Positions 42,020-53,556 are shown, counted from the stretch's first letter. The stretch is DNA of 64,000 nucleotides from Pristionchus mayeri (GCA_036245805.1 BTRK01000004.1:8928001-8992000); one strand, 5' to 3'. The notes: a model not told the origin generated them from the letters alone. Translations and numbers: made by a program.

Positions 42020-45000
42020 ATGCGACCGCTCCTTCTGCTGCTGGGCGTGGCCCTGGTTGCTGCAGCTGCTGCAGCTGGTAATGCTGCCGCCTCTGGCCAA
42101 ACAGCCAAGTGAGTATGGAATGGATGTCGACAAGCGCCTTTCGAGTGCTGATCAAACTGATCGAGAGTATATTTGAAAGGAGGAAATTGGTTATCTCTAC
42201 TATAGATGGAATTAGGTCGGATGAGAACTATGACGTCATGATAAATAAGAAGCGGCATGACATCATACTTCTCACCCGACCAAGGGCCAGTATAGATACA
42301 TGGTTTTAAAGATGACATCATCCAATTGTAGTTGGTATGTGCTTGCAGACCCGCTGCCGCTGCCAAGCCTGCCGCTTCTCCTGTGAAGACCGCCAGCGCT
42401 AAGTGAGTCGAAATTGTGTCCTACCGTTTTCTCGTCGCTCTCTCATCTCTAACTGATCTCTAGCCCCCCCCCCCACCCCTCCCGTTTTTTTTGATAAAGC
42501 AAAGAGTTGAATCAAAGTAAACTTGCAATTCCCTCAGTGTCAGTTGACACTGGTCTAACACTGTACTCCCGCGTGCCCAGTCTCGAAGACGGGATGTATA
42601 CTTTTACCTTTTTACCTTAACCTTGAGCAATTCTGCAGGTCATCCGCTCCTGTCGCTTCCACTCCCGAAGAGGCAGTCAAGATCGTCGCCGAGCAGGCAG
42701 AGGAGAAGAAGAAGTACAAGGTCGCCATCTTCGCGCCCTACATGGCCAACAGCCAGGTCATCAAACTTTTCTCTGACTTGTTTCCTATTCTCTCTACTAA
42801 AACAATAGAGCGATTGCATTAGTTCTCTGTAATGTGCGCATTATGTGTGCGAGCTGAATCATCTTAGTAGTAACCAATCGCAAAAGATGATCTGGATGAT
42901 CTTTTAGGTGATCTGGAACAAGCGCGTGGGCGAGGAGTTGATGAAGGCCGGCCACGACGTCACCATCTACATGATGCACATGTACGAGGGCAAGCTGCCG
43001 AAGGTCGACATCGACGAGAGGATCAGATGTGAGTGATTTCTGCAAATTACTTACTTTTTTACAACAGATTAACACGAATGCAATGCATAGCTTACCTTGT
43101 TCGCTTGCCGCGGTAGACACACTCCTGTCTAGGAAGTTGCTATGTCTGTCCCTTCAAGGCAATCCGTTTCGCTATTGGCATTAAATTATCCCTGCAATGT
43201 GTCTGATTCAAACAACCTCGATTCAGTGGTCAAGGTCAACGGGTCGTTCGGTCTGGACGGCGAGGCTCTGATGGCCGAGCAGGCTCAGTTCGCCTTCAAC
43301 GACGTGCCCCTCTGGGATTCGAAGTTCCGCGCGATGATGTCGCGCTTCGGAGAGATGTACAAGACATGCGCATGTGAGTTGCCATGGTTCTTGTTCTCTC
43401 TACGTTGACACGTTTACATTATTCGAACAGAAATAACGAAACAATTTATTTGCGCGAGACATGAGACTATTCTCACAGTAGAGAAGTATCAATGTCTTCT
43501 GAGGGCGGTGATTTCGAAGTAATGAACTGATTGCAGTGTTCATCAAGAACAAGGAGTTCATGTCTGATATCGAGAACAGCAAGTACGACATCGCCTTCAC
43601 TCACATGTACAACTTCTGCCCAATCGGCATCATCCATCAGACGAGTCAGTTGACCATTTTTTATTAATGAAAACTCAATGAAGGATGCGCTTCTTTTATG
43701 ATTTGCTTTTTTAATGAAGTTAGATCGAAATACGAGCTTTTTTAATTTTGTAAATTCTGTCGACTTGTCGAGTTGCGATAGAATGCAAAGAGATATCATG
43801 TATTTTATCACGTGATGAATAGCTAACAAATAATTATAATTTCCAGAGATTCCCTCGTGGGTGTGGCTGAACTCGGGCGCCCTGATGGATTCTGTGGCCG
43901 ACCTGATGGGCGTGCCCCTCCCGCCCTCCTACTGCACGCGTGAGTGATCGTCGATCTTTGATTTTTGATCGTTGATCTCTGGTCTTTGGGCCACTAGTCG
44001 CAGGAAAAAGAATTATTGAGCCTTCAGATGCAGAACATATTTCTAGGGAATTCTATTAGTGTTTTTGCACAGAACATGGTTACAACTACCTCCCACGCTG
44101 TATCTCTTCTTGCAGCGATGATGATGGACGCCGGAGACAAGCTGAACTTCGTCGAGCGAGTGAAATCCTTCGTCGGCCACTCCATCTTCAAGGTCTTGAT
44201 GAAGAGGTAGGAGCCAGAAGAAACTCAAAACAAGTTGCGAATGTTATTTTCTTTTTGAAAAATTATTCGGTTTCAGAATGACGATAGACAAGGAGACTGC
44301 CGTCTTCCGCGAGGAGTTCGGCGAAGACTTCCCCGATCTGGCTGATGTTGCTGCGAAGGTTGATCTTTGATCTTTGAGCTATTGTCTTCTTATGCGCTAA
44401 TTTCGAAAGGGTATGCGAAATGGCTTGACAGTATATATTAGGTTGTAACATAAGTTTTGTCGCATTTCGGAGGTTCACAATATTTCCATGAAGGATACTT
44501 CTCAAACATTATCAATGCCTGACCTCCTAGTATATGTTTGGGGTGTTCATGCACATTCAAACCATAGGGTAGAGCTGAACTGCGCACGCTGGCTATGCGA
44601 AAAATATTAATATGAACTGATTTAAATTTGGTGCAGATTTTTTAAATTCGTTTGATCAGGTGCTAGTTCGCAGAGATGAATAATGAACCAAACTTCTACA
44701 GCATGGTGATATACCCCGTCAATGCTCTTTCAAAATATACGCCAGATATGGTGCTATGTTGAGCGGAATCAAAGATATACTTCACTGAGTGTAAGGTTAG
44801 CCGCTGATTCGTAGCCAACTTGACCAACTCTTCTGAATCCAGAATTGCAACAACAGTGACTGACATAAGTGCGTTCCAATTACCACCCATGGAGGTATAA
44901 TTTATCATTAAACAAGTGAGAGAAAGAACACTCCACTTGTGGGAAATTTGAATTTTTATTAATTCAATTCGCGCACAATTTTACCAAAATATGCAAGTTT

Positions 45001-47582
45001 AGGTGTTTCGAATTAAAGATTGTCATTCAAAAGCTATTTATTTCCAAACTTATCCCAAGTAGATACTAGTAAGGGAAGGGTTTATGGTTAGGATGGACAC
45101 AACAAATCAGATATTGAACATGTGTGTGAGGTAGGAATATGAACAAAGTGCCGATTTCATTAGTTTAATTTACATACCATCGTTCTGAATGGAGCCACTT
45201 ATCTCAACAGAACCCAATCTACCCCAAACTTTGTCTGCATACTGACCACTTTGGGTGAACTATATTCCACCACTATTTGGATCTGGATATCTATTGAGAA
45301 GAAAATTCGGCTTGCGAAAGTTTTCGCGACCGTCACCAACCATCCACATTATACAAACTCGTCTACATTTCTAGAACGATTTTCGTTTGTCATTATCCGT
45401 GAGTGGTTCAAAATTATGCACATATGTAGTACTTTACGCAAATCACACAAAATCGGCATAATTTATCCTTTTCAAGAAGAGCTGATGCGTGAAAATGATT
45501 TGTAATCCTTATCTCAGTACAACTTTGTCTGACTAATGTGCCTCCTCAACTGCCTTGACAGGACTGAAGTAAAGCGCGTAAGAAAGAGTACGAAGGCCCT
45601 CACTGATGATGAATAACGAAATTGAGATTAAATTAATTCGAAGAATTTCTGAGGTTAAAATGCATAAGAGATTGGACGCGACAAAACTTATGTTACAACC
45701 TGATATCTTTGAAAACAAGATCTAAACAAGATCTTTGATCTATCTATCTCTCCTCTCAGGCTCCCCTCGTGATGGTGAATTCGAACGAGCTCTACGACTT
45801 TGCTCGTCCCACTCTCTCCAAGATCGTCAACATCGGCGGAGTCGGAATCAAGAGCAAGGACGCGAAGCCCCTTAAACCCGTGAGTGAACATTGCAGTTTC
45901 ATGTGTTTACTTTCCCGTATTTCTCCAGAATGATATATTTTTTAGCAACTTTGATTTCGAAGGTGCATTTGTGCATTTAGCACTACTTTTAGTAACAATA
46001 AACAATGTTTTTAAGGAATTCGGTGAGCGCGTCGAGAAGGCGAAGGCAGTCGTCGTGATGTCATTCGGATCCATCGCGCCCATGTACCTCATGCCCGAAC
46101 AGTACGTGTTTTCACGTTAAACAATTCCAGCTTAAACACGTTGATTATAACCACTGTGTAATTTTGAGTATCATCACGTTTTGTAATCACGTTTTAGGCA
46201 CAAAATGTGTTGGAACGAAATAGTAATTTTTGCCATTTTCTTATTCTCATACTTTCAGCTGGCGAGAGGCTTACTTCTACGCCTTCTCGCAATTCCCCGA
46301 CGTCCAATTCTTCCTTCGATACGAAAGACCCGAGGAGATCGCCGACATTCTCCCGCCCAACGCCTACGCCGCCAAGTGGCTGCCCCAGACGGACCTCCTG
46401 CGTGAGTATGCGAACAATGTAGGACAGTAAGGAAGAGAGTGACTGAACTTCGCGCATTTGTATTGGATCTCAAGAAATGCACCGCGAAATATTTAATTTT
46501 GATTCCATAATTCTCATCCCTCCGTGTTTAGTCCATCCAAAGACGCTCGGTCTTATCTCTCACGGAGGCTACAACAGTGTGCAGGATGTCCTCTTCGCGG
46601 GAGTGCCCATCGTTGCCACGGGACTATTCGGAGATCAACCGAGGTCAGCATTTTCGTTCTCTAGTGCCCAATGATATTATTTAACGTTCGGATTCACGAA
46701 TATAGAAATTGAAATAATCATTCATGAAATTCGATGTAACTGATTTTCTAACCCAAGCATAATAAGCGAATAAAAGGCGGAATGCATTACTTCATGTTTC
46801 CAGAAACGCTCACCTGGTTGAGCGACTCGGAATGGGCATCAACGTGCACAAGACCAAGGTGAGCAAGGAGACTGTCACCGCCGCACTGAGGAGACTCGTA
46901 GAGGACAAGAGGTGGGTGAATAACAAATCGTATATTTTTGGTTGAACACTAGACAAACATATTTCAACAACTCTCGTTTCAGTCTGAAGGCGAACGCTCA
47001 GCGACTGAAGGAGATGATCGCGACTAAGCCAATCTCCGCTGAGACTCTGCTCGTGAAGTGGACCGAGTTCCTCGCCCAGCACCAGTACGTTATTTCGAAA
47101 CTGCACGAATTAGCCGAACCCGATTTGCTTATCTTTTTTGGGCAGAGAACAGGGATTTCTACTAAAATTGGTTAATACAATATCGCGAGAGTGTAAATAT
47201 AACAGAAAAGTACATTCAAATGTGACATTCCAGGAAGCTAGACAACCTGATTCCGTACGGCACCGAGCTCTCCTTCTTCGTCTATCACTCACTGGACGTC
47301 ATCTGCTTCCTCGCCGTTGTCGTCTTCACTGTACTCGCCCTCATCTTCATCATTCTGCGCGCGATGCTCAGGTGAGCTTCTAAAGTTGAGCGCACGACAG
47401 CATCTAGAAGAACTCAGCATTGTACGTGCATAATATTTTCGATAAGGATCAGCAAATAATGCATATTAGAATGCTTTATTTGCATAGTATTTCTACTAGA
47501 TTGATCAATTTAATTTTGCAGATGTTGTGGTATCTGCAAGTGCAAGAAGAACGCAGTGGATGAGCAGAAGAAGAAGCAGTAG
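42020..47582 (+). CDS. UDP-glucuronosyltransferase (UGT)
   Basis: Seventeen exons with fully consistent phases encode 590 residues. Exon boundaries: 42020-42108, 42349-42402, 42639-42756, 42908-43028, 43227-43373, 43537-43644, 43847-43939, 44116-44206, 44277-44358, 45760-45879, 46016-46101, 46259-46401, 46532-46643, 46804-46911, 46983-47084, 47234-47371 and 47522-47582. It starts with a signal peptide (MRPLLLLLGVALVAAAAAAG), then an unusual Ala/Pro/Lys-rich linker (about 25-65), then the acceptor-binding half (YKVAIFAPYMANSQVIWNKR). The donor-binding half holds the UGT signature: KWLPQTDLL, LGLISHGGYNSVQDVLFAG, VPIVATGLFGDQPRN. A C-terminal membrane helix (VICFLAVVVFTVLALIFII) and a lysine-rich cytosolic tail give the usual ER-lumen topology. 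UGTs move a sugar from UDP-sugar to lipophilic toxins or hormones. Substrate cannot be told from sequence. Intron 9 carries a 1,266-bp transposon, intron 1 a family-C palindrome, and the 3' end a family-B palindrome. Confidence 0.95.
42210..42286. repeat. family-C palindrome
   Basis: AATTAGGTCGGATGAGAACT and ATGACGTCATG are mirrored by GCGGCATGACATCATACTTC and TCACCCGACC. It lies in intron 1 of the UGT gene, the only clear family-C copy outside the receptor region besides weak relatives. Confidence 0.85.
44438..45703. mobile_element. 1,266-bp mariner-like non-autonomous element, copy 2
   Basis: Same length and nearly the same sequence as 23708-24973, with the same 26-bp TIRs and TA on both sides (44436-44437 and 45704-45705). 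It is inserted in intron 9 of the UGT gene without touching the splice sites of exons 9 and 10. The few differences between copies indicate a recent common source. Confidence 0.93.
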
Positions 47583-47599
47583 AGAAGAACCTGCTGCAA

Positions 47600-47690
47600 G
47601 CAATCGTCTGACTCTCTTCAATTTTCACGCTCTCTCGCCGGTCAGAGAGACGAGAGAGCGTGCAGACTGAAGAGAGTCGGACGATTGCTC
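47600..47690. repeat. family-B palindrome
   Basis: GCAATCGTCTGACTCTCTTC is mirrored by GAAGAGAGTCGGACGATTGC, with TTTTCACGCTCTCTCGCCGG and CGAGAGAGCGTGCA inside. Arms are nearly perfect. It begins 18 bp after the UGT stop codon, so it is probably transcribed in the 3' UTR. Confidence 0.92.
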
Positions 47691-47699
47691 CCTGCTGAT

Positions 47700-48690
47700 C
47701 TACCCACTCACCTTTCCCGTTGTACATTCCATTCTAGTTTAGTCGCAAATGAGCCTTTAGAAGTATCTATTCTATATTTTGAATTCTTTCCATTGGAAGA
47801 ATTTTCAGCTTCTCCCGTTGAAAGAGAAGTGCTAGATCTAAGCTAATTTGCATTTATCAATTGCACTTTTCGCTCAATCGATAACGGGTTCAGAAGTGCA
47901 ATGACCTTTCCCCATGGAGAAACTATGTGATAAATGAAGTATTGTTTGAATTTGTTGTGTTGTTACATAGAATGTGTAGCATGACGAAGTGATTTCGCGA
48001 ATTGGTAGATGATGCTTTGCTTGCTCCGACGCTGCTATGGATACACATAACAGGAAATAGCTCGGGGCTTTTTTTCCCGAGCTTACTCTGTGAAATATTG
48101 TGTTCCAACTCGTTAGTTTCCCATTCGACGATCAGCCAAGTTGGTTGTTAGTTCGGTAGCTCACCACTTTCCATAGGTGACACATATGTTCTGTGGGAGG
48201 CTACACTGCCTTGTACAGTACGAGTTAATCGCCCTGCTATGCGTGCGCGGATTGATTTTGCGGGAAAACTCATATTTTTCAATATTCATACTATCTCTCA
48301 TATTTACTGCGCTTATACCTAAAAGCTGGTTAAGCGATTATTCTTCAGATTTTACGAGTTTGCTTTTTGTGGCTTTTGATCTATCATTTATTACACAAAT
48401 TGCAATAAATTATCTCTGCCACTTTGACAACCTCCCATGTAGCTGTTATTTCTGTTCCCATTCCTAGATATCAATTTTCTCGAAGCTGCGAAGTCATGTG
48501 TTTTCTCGCTTCACAGCGTTAAAGGGACCTGGAAACGTAAAACCATATTCTCTCTGTTGGTGTAAAATGATCCCAAAACATCACTAAAAATAATAAAAAA
48601 AATTGAAAAAAATATTTAAATTTAATTCGTGATTTTAAAAATCCCGTTCAAATTAATTGTTCCGCTTGTTCGGCCCGAGAACGATATTTT
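47700..48690. other. UGT downstream region, no gene seen
   Basis: One open frame of 96 codons (48177-48467) is hydrophobic but lacks a domain or splice support. I do not call it a gene. Confidence 0.35.
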
Positions 48691-48699
48691 GCGATAAAT

Positions 48700-49440
48700 A
48701 GCGTTTCTCTCGGGTCAAGATCACACTACAAACTACAAACTTCGCTGCTTGAAACCGGCCGTGTATAAGCGCTGATACGCAGTCAAGGGGGAGGCACGCC
48801 ACTACGCCCCCATTCCTCTTTCCTTTTCTGCTCGATTCTGGCTGTTGTTTATCGATTTTTACGCGCATTTCGTATATTCTCCCAGTTCATCTATTGCTGA
48901 GCCCACTAAACACCATAATGAACGTCATGTGTACTGTTTTCGCTTCTATTAATGCCCCGTGTTGTATAGGAATCTTGCTAATAGCTAATTATCCTTATCC
49001 CTATTCACAGACACTCGCATCTTTGCTCACTCCCCTTCCTTCAGTTGTTTACGTGCCCTGTGCATGTTGTTGACGGGAGTGTCTCCTCTCTTTCTCTGCA
49101 CTCTCTTCACTCGCTTGCTCTATCGAGAGGCGCGCCCCTCGCTCTCCTCCTCGTCAATCGCTCCTTTAGCTTTCGCGCCACCCAGTCACCCGGTCTTTCC
49201 CTGTCTAGGGAACACTTCGCTGCTTGGATCCGGCCGTGGTTTGCCGCTGATCGGCAGCCGGGCTGAAGAGACTCCACCACGCGCCCTTCTCGCTTGTCAT
49301 TTCTGGTCGAGTTCGGCAGCTGTTTTCTATTTTTTACGCGTAATTCTTGTAGTCTTCCAGTTTTTCTATTACCGGGCCCACTAAGCACCTCAAGTAGTTT
49401 CATGCGTACTGTTTTGCTCATATTAATGACCCGCTAACGC
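48700..49440. repeat. two diverged direct copies, about 250 bp each
   Basis: 48700-48960 and 49190-49440 share ACTTCGCTGCTTG.A.CCGGCCGTG, GCTGAT.CG.AG, TTTTTTACGCG, TCTATT.C.G.GCCCACTAA and TTTCATGCGTACTGTTTT-like stretches. They lie immediately upstream of the S18 pseudogene and may be a duplicated ribosomal-protein promoter/leader. Confidence 0.7.
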
Positions 49441-49509
49441 TAATTTTCTTCTGTTTTCGGCCTTTTACTGTTGAATTTGCTTTAACTCAAGCCATTTCAG
49501 CAGGTAGCC

Positions 49510-50202
49510 ATGTCGTCCCTCATCATGCCCAAGAAGTTCCAGCACATTCATCGTGTGATGAACACCAACATCGATGGAAACAAGATGATCCCGTTCGCCC
49601 TGGCGCTCATCAAGGTTTGATCCTATTTTTTTCGAATATTAGCCCCTCGATTTTATATTTGACTCTGTTATGCCCTCGAGAAACGGTATAATAATTATTT
49701 GTAGTAATGTATGCTTACTCTTTCGTCATAATTAGAGTACAATGCGTGGTTGTGGGACGAAAAGTTGTTGGAACGTTTATACTTTATGGGATATTGCTAA
49801 GAACTGATCTTAGATCACTTATGTACTTGATTAGAATGCTTAGAGCCTTGGTCATGCTGATAAAGTTCGTGCTAAGGATGGTCGTTATGTACTTCAAGCG
49901 CTGTATTTCAGGGACTTGACCGGACGCGGGACCGTGACGATCACCACCGTCATGCAGAACCCCACCCAGTATAAGATGACTGGGGGCAGAGAAACTACAA
50001 GGACGGAAAGACCACCCAGGTGAGTAACGTTCGCAATATTTGTTTTTAAAATTACACTTGCGACACGCTAATACGCGACGCGCTAATCGTATGTATTGTC
50101 TATATTCTTTTATTGTCTTTATAGGTTCTCTCCAACGGAATCAACAACTAGTGTCGTGAGGATCTCGAGCGTCTCAAGAAGATCTGTTTCCACAAAGGCT
50201 AG
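49510..50202 (+). pseudogene. rps-18: ribosomal protein S18 (uS13) pseudogene
   Basis: Exon 1 (49510-49614) reads [20 protein letters not shown], then [15 protein letters not shown], close to functional S18. The exon for GVGRRYAH...RKADI is missing. Exon 2 (49912-50019) has DLTGRGTVTITTVMQNPTQY, then a frameshift before KDGKTTQ. Exon 3 (50125-50202) has VLSNGINN, a TAG stop, then REDLERLKKICFHKG and a stop, lacking the basic C-terminal tail. Introns are present, so this is a decayed DNA duplicate and not a retrocopy. S18 sits in the head of the 40S subunit. Confidence 0.9.
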
Positions 50203-50950
50203 TTTACGCTTGTTTTTTTTCAAAATTACGTCCCACAACTATCCTGATTTATAAGTAGACAATCGCGTGCATTATACTCCACTCGCTATAGCATTAATTA
50301 GTTTATTGAGAAGAAACGTGATACTTGTATTTATTGACAGAAATCGATCACATATTACTGACAATCGCAGCAGAGTTACCATGTATTTTCATTTTAAATC
50401 TTACAAACTGGCGCCCATAGCTCACAACTAGGTTATTAATTAATTATATTATGCAAACAATATTTATATATATTTATAAATATTAAATTTTCAAGTTAAA
50501 AAAATTCACAACTCGAAATATGTCTTTCGATTATCGATTTTATCCTAATTGTTTGGACTGATTTTCCTTATAGATTTCGACCACATGAATTTATTCTCCT
50601 AATTTTTGTGGTTCGGAAATGGTGCTGTGCGCAATATATTATGAAAAATGAAGAAAAATATACGAAGCACCTTGATTTGAAGAAATTTTTTCACATTTTT
50701 TTCATTTTTTCTAGATTTTTTTAAAAACTTGCTGAAGTTACTTTCACACTATATAAACAAGTTTGTCTTCTTACTCATAACATTTGGGATTAGATTTTGG
50801 AATGTTTAAACGTATGTTATTTGCGAATAGGAACCATTTTTAGTTCAAATAACTAGCATGATCCGATAAACCGTAGAAACAAGTATATAATATTTTGGTT
50901 TTTGGTGATTTATTCTTTCGAGTGACCATTATCAGTTTCTCCAACACTTC
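50203..50950. other. very AT-rich spacer
   Basis: Between the S18 and S2 pseudogene parts. No coding exon; long A/T runs and TATATTTATAAATAT near 50460-50490. Confidence 0.5.
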
Positions 50951-50952
50951 AG

Positions 50953-51812
50953 GAGTTCGAGATCATCGACTACCTCTGCTCCAATCTGAAGGATGAGGCT
51001 CTCAAGAACATTCTCGTCCAGAAGCAGACCAGGTTTGTAATGTTGTGGATCGGTTAAAACTTTTTTCTCACTTAGGCTTACAAATCGCAGAAATATGCAA
51101 ACTGTGTACAAGGTCGTTTGTTGTACTCGTGTACTTCGATCATACCGACATGGTCGAAATGTTTTTGGCAATTGTGATATTGCAGAGCCAGGCAGCGCAT
51201 CCGCGTCAAGACCTTCGTCGCTATCGGAGACTACAACGGTCACCTTGGACTCGGAGTGAAGTGCTCCAAGGAAGTCGCCACCGCCATCTGTGGTGAGTAG
51301 GGACTCGGTACCAAGTCGATGCCATACCAATCCTGGGCACTGGTATAGATACCTGCCCTGCCTCTGGAGAGTAGCTTTTACGGACTGGTCCAGGCTTCTA
51401 TACCAGTGCCCCAATCCTGGTCCGGTAGCATGTGGTACCAAGTCGGTACTAGTGGAAAAAACACGGTACCTGGCCGGTACCACGCTGCACCAGGAATGAA
51501 TAAAGTGGTGCCTGATCATCCAATGCGGATAAAAACTTCCCAAATTCACATTTTTAAAAACCCTAATCAAAGCGTGCATCGAGCGTTCGAACCACGTATA
51601 TTTAAAAACATACACGATTCCCAGTATATTCAGAACGTTGAAACAAAATATTGCCGTGTGTATTTTATCTCTAATAAAATAATGCTTATTTCTTATGCAG
51701 CGGTTTACGCGGAGGAAAGGAAAGAGACAAAGAATGGATGCCCGTGACCAAGCTCGGACGTCTCGTCAAGGACATAAAGATCACCACCCTCGAGGAGATC
51801 TACCCCCAATGG
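50953..51812 (+). pseudogene. rps-2: ribosomal protein S2 (uS5), exons out of order
   Basis: Three intact-looking exons with splice sites occur in the order middle, middle, N-terminal. 50953-51032 encodes EFEIIDYLCSNLKDEALKNI, then LVQKQTR. 51186-51292 encodes [20 protein letters not shown], then [15 protein letters not shown]. Then 51701-51812 encodes [20 protein letters not shown], then [13 protein letters not shown], which precedes EFEIIDYL in a functional S2. The C-terminal half of S2 is absent. No continuous product can be made from this order. Either a tandem duplication followed by loss of outer parts, or an assembly misjoin, would explain it. Confidence 0.88.
51303..51450. repeat. small inverted and direct repeat cluster
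   Basis: GGGCACTGGTATAGA is mirrored by TCTATACCAGTGCCC. GGTACCAAGTCG occurs on both sides (about 51307 and 51434). It lies in the gap between permuted S2 exons. Confidence 0.65.
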
Positions 51813-53212
51813 TTAGTTACTTTCGCTGATATGAAAACGCATACTTTTCCCTTGTACCAGTCTTGTAGGGGTTGGAGTACCAGTTATAAATGCAGCAATT
51901 GGGAGAGAGTGATTGAAGGAGTACACTTGTCCCCTCCCTTTCCCCACTTTCTTTTGGGTCTCAATGGTCACTACAGCATTCCATTCGACATTGAGACAGT
52001 GATAGGTGACCACCCATGCACTTCCCTCTTTCCTCATATCGATCAGACTCGGGTCGAGTACCGCCCCGCACTCTTCACAGCGCTTTAGTAGCCGCTTGAG
52101 GCAATCATCTTCTATTACGGCGTATCGACCCAACTCTTTTACGCCCTCTTCTTCCTCCTCCATTTCCTCATCCTCTCCCCCTTGGTTAGAATCTTGAGAA
52201 TATCGATACTCCGAGTGCTATAACTAGTGACTGGTAAATTTACCCCGATTGTTGCAGTGGAGCGTTCACTTTTGAACCTCTTCGGAATAACCTCATCCAT
52301 TTGATTCCAGGATCCAACTTCGTCGGGATCGTCGTCGACTTCGAGGGGAGGAGGAAGCCATCCTGGCACCTTTTGATTTTTAGATTTCATCAATTGTTTA
52401 GTAATGTGTTCTTAGTTTTCTCAATATTTATTGTTCAAGATTTTCTTGTGAAAAATGTATGTAAAATGTTATCCTTGCCTATGTTCTCTTTGAATTCTGA
52501 ATAATATACTTTCCACTTACCTCTGTGTGAGATCCATTTTGAGAAAGAGAGCGGGAGCGACGATCCGAACCTAGCCCTGCCTGGAACGGGCATCTGCTCC
52601 ATTATCAGTGGATTTAGTACGTCTAATTGAGCATTGCAGGTCGATTATTCTACGGTACCACTATCAATTAATTGATTATTGATGTCTGGCTTATTGTTTT
52701 GCTGCAGTAGATCGTAGTTATGCGCCTTCCATTTGATGTTAATTCATGAATTCCAGTTAGGCTGCAGCTAAACTCACTTGTCTTCCACGGAATTGACGGT
52801 TTGGTTGTTGTTGGGCAGCGAAACGAGACGGCGGAACGAGGTCGGCTGGTCGAGTAGTGCGCAATGGTACAGTTGGGATGGATACGGGGCGGGCAACGAC
52901 AATTTGGTGCTGAAGCAATGCGCATGCGTATTCGTCACACGTGCAGAAGCGGTTCATGACAGAATAAATCTAATTGATAGAACCCACGTCCTTGGGCAGT
53001 TCGTCGGTGGCTGAAGAGAAGTGCCTCAAAGACCACCTAGGCTCTTTCACCGAAGAGTATCTACCCATTAGACGCGCAGTCCCATAATCATCTAAGCCCT
53101 GCCTCAGTAGCCACTCTCTTTGAAGCAACGGTCTCGACCGTGGAGGGAAGTTCTTTGTTTGCGCCGTCTCCTCCCCACAGAGAAAGCACCTTTTCTTCCT
53201 AATGCTGGTCAT
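51813..53212 (-). pseudogene. THAP-like zinc-finger protein, broken at its 3' end
   Basis: Exon 1 (53212 to about 52984) reads MTSIRKKRCFLCGEETAQTK, then FPPRSRPLLQREWLL and RWSLRHFS. That resembles a THAP/C2CH module (C..C, W, then C-x-H), except that the third metal ligand is Arg instead of Cys. Candidate later exons are 52909-52778, 52369-52244 (GWLPPPLEVDDDPDEVGSWN) and 52208-51858 (acidic EEEEE, then [42 protein letters not shown]). The last part resembles the CxxCG region of transposon-derived nematode proteins. Its donor (CTG|GTACAAG at 51857) runs into the S2 pseudogene with no further exon; read through, it stops at 51813. Probably a host gene or domesticated transposon fragment cut by rearrangement. 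Confidence 0.45.
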
Positions 53213-53556
53213 GCTGAATTGTTCCTTGATCAGTATATTCAAACGAAAATGACAAAAGAGTAAAATGAAGACAAAAACAAAACACAAAAAAAGATCGATT
53301 ACACCCACAATACAGTACTAGAATCGTGGTGCGCTTCACGCGTGCAAATTCTCGGTCTGTATTTTCGACCCGAGCTTTATTCCCGGCTCCGGTCTTAACC
53401 TTTGAGGTTCATTTTTAGCTTAATGACTAATTTTTATTTTTTAAATTTTTTTGCAAAGATGATCGGAAAGGTGATAACTTTCATCTGAGCGGCAATGTTC
53501 TAAGAGTGCCAGGTCCCTTTAACTATATCATTGTTCCAGGCATCAAATCAATCATC

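Noticed and set aside
48177..48467. Hydrophobic open frame of 96 codons
   Set aside because: No recognisable helix pattern of a receptor family, no splice partners and no TATA or start context. Chance in AT-rich sequence is more likely.
50932..51615. Minus-strand open frame of 227 codons
   Set aside because: It is antisense to the S2 exons and to a small repeat cluster. Its sequence has no domain, while the plus strand shows clear S2 exons with splice sites.
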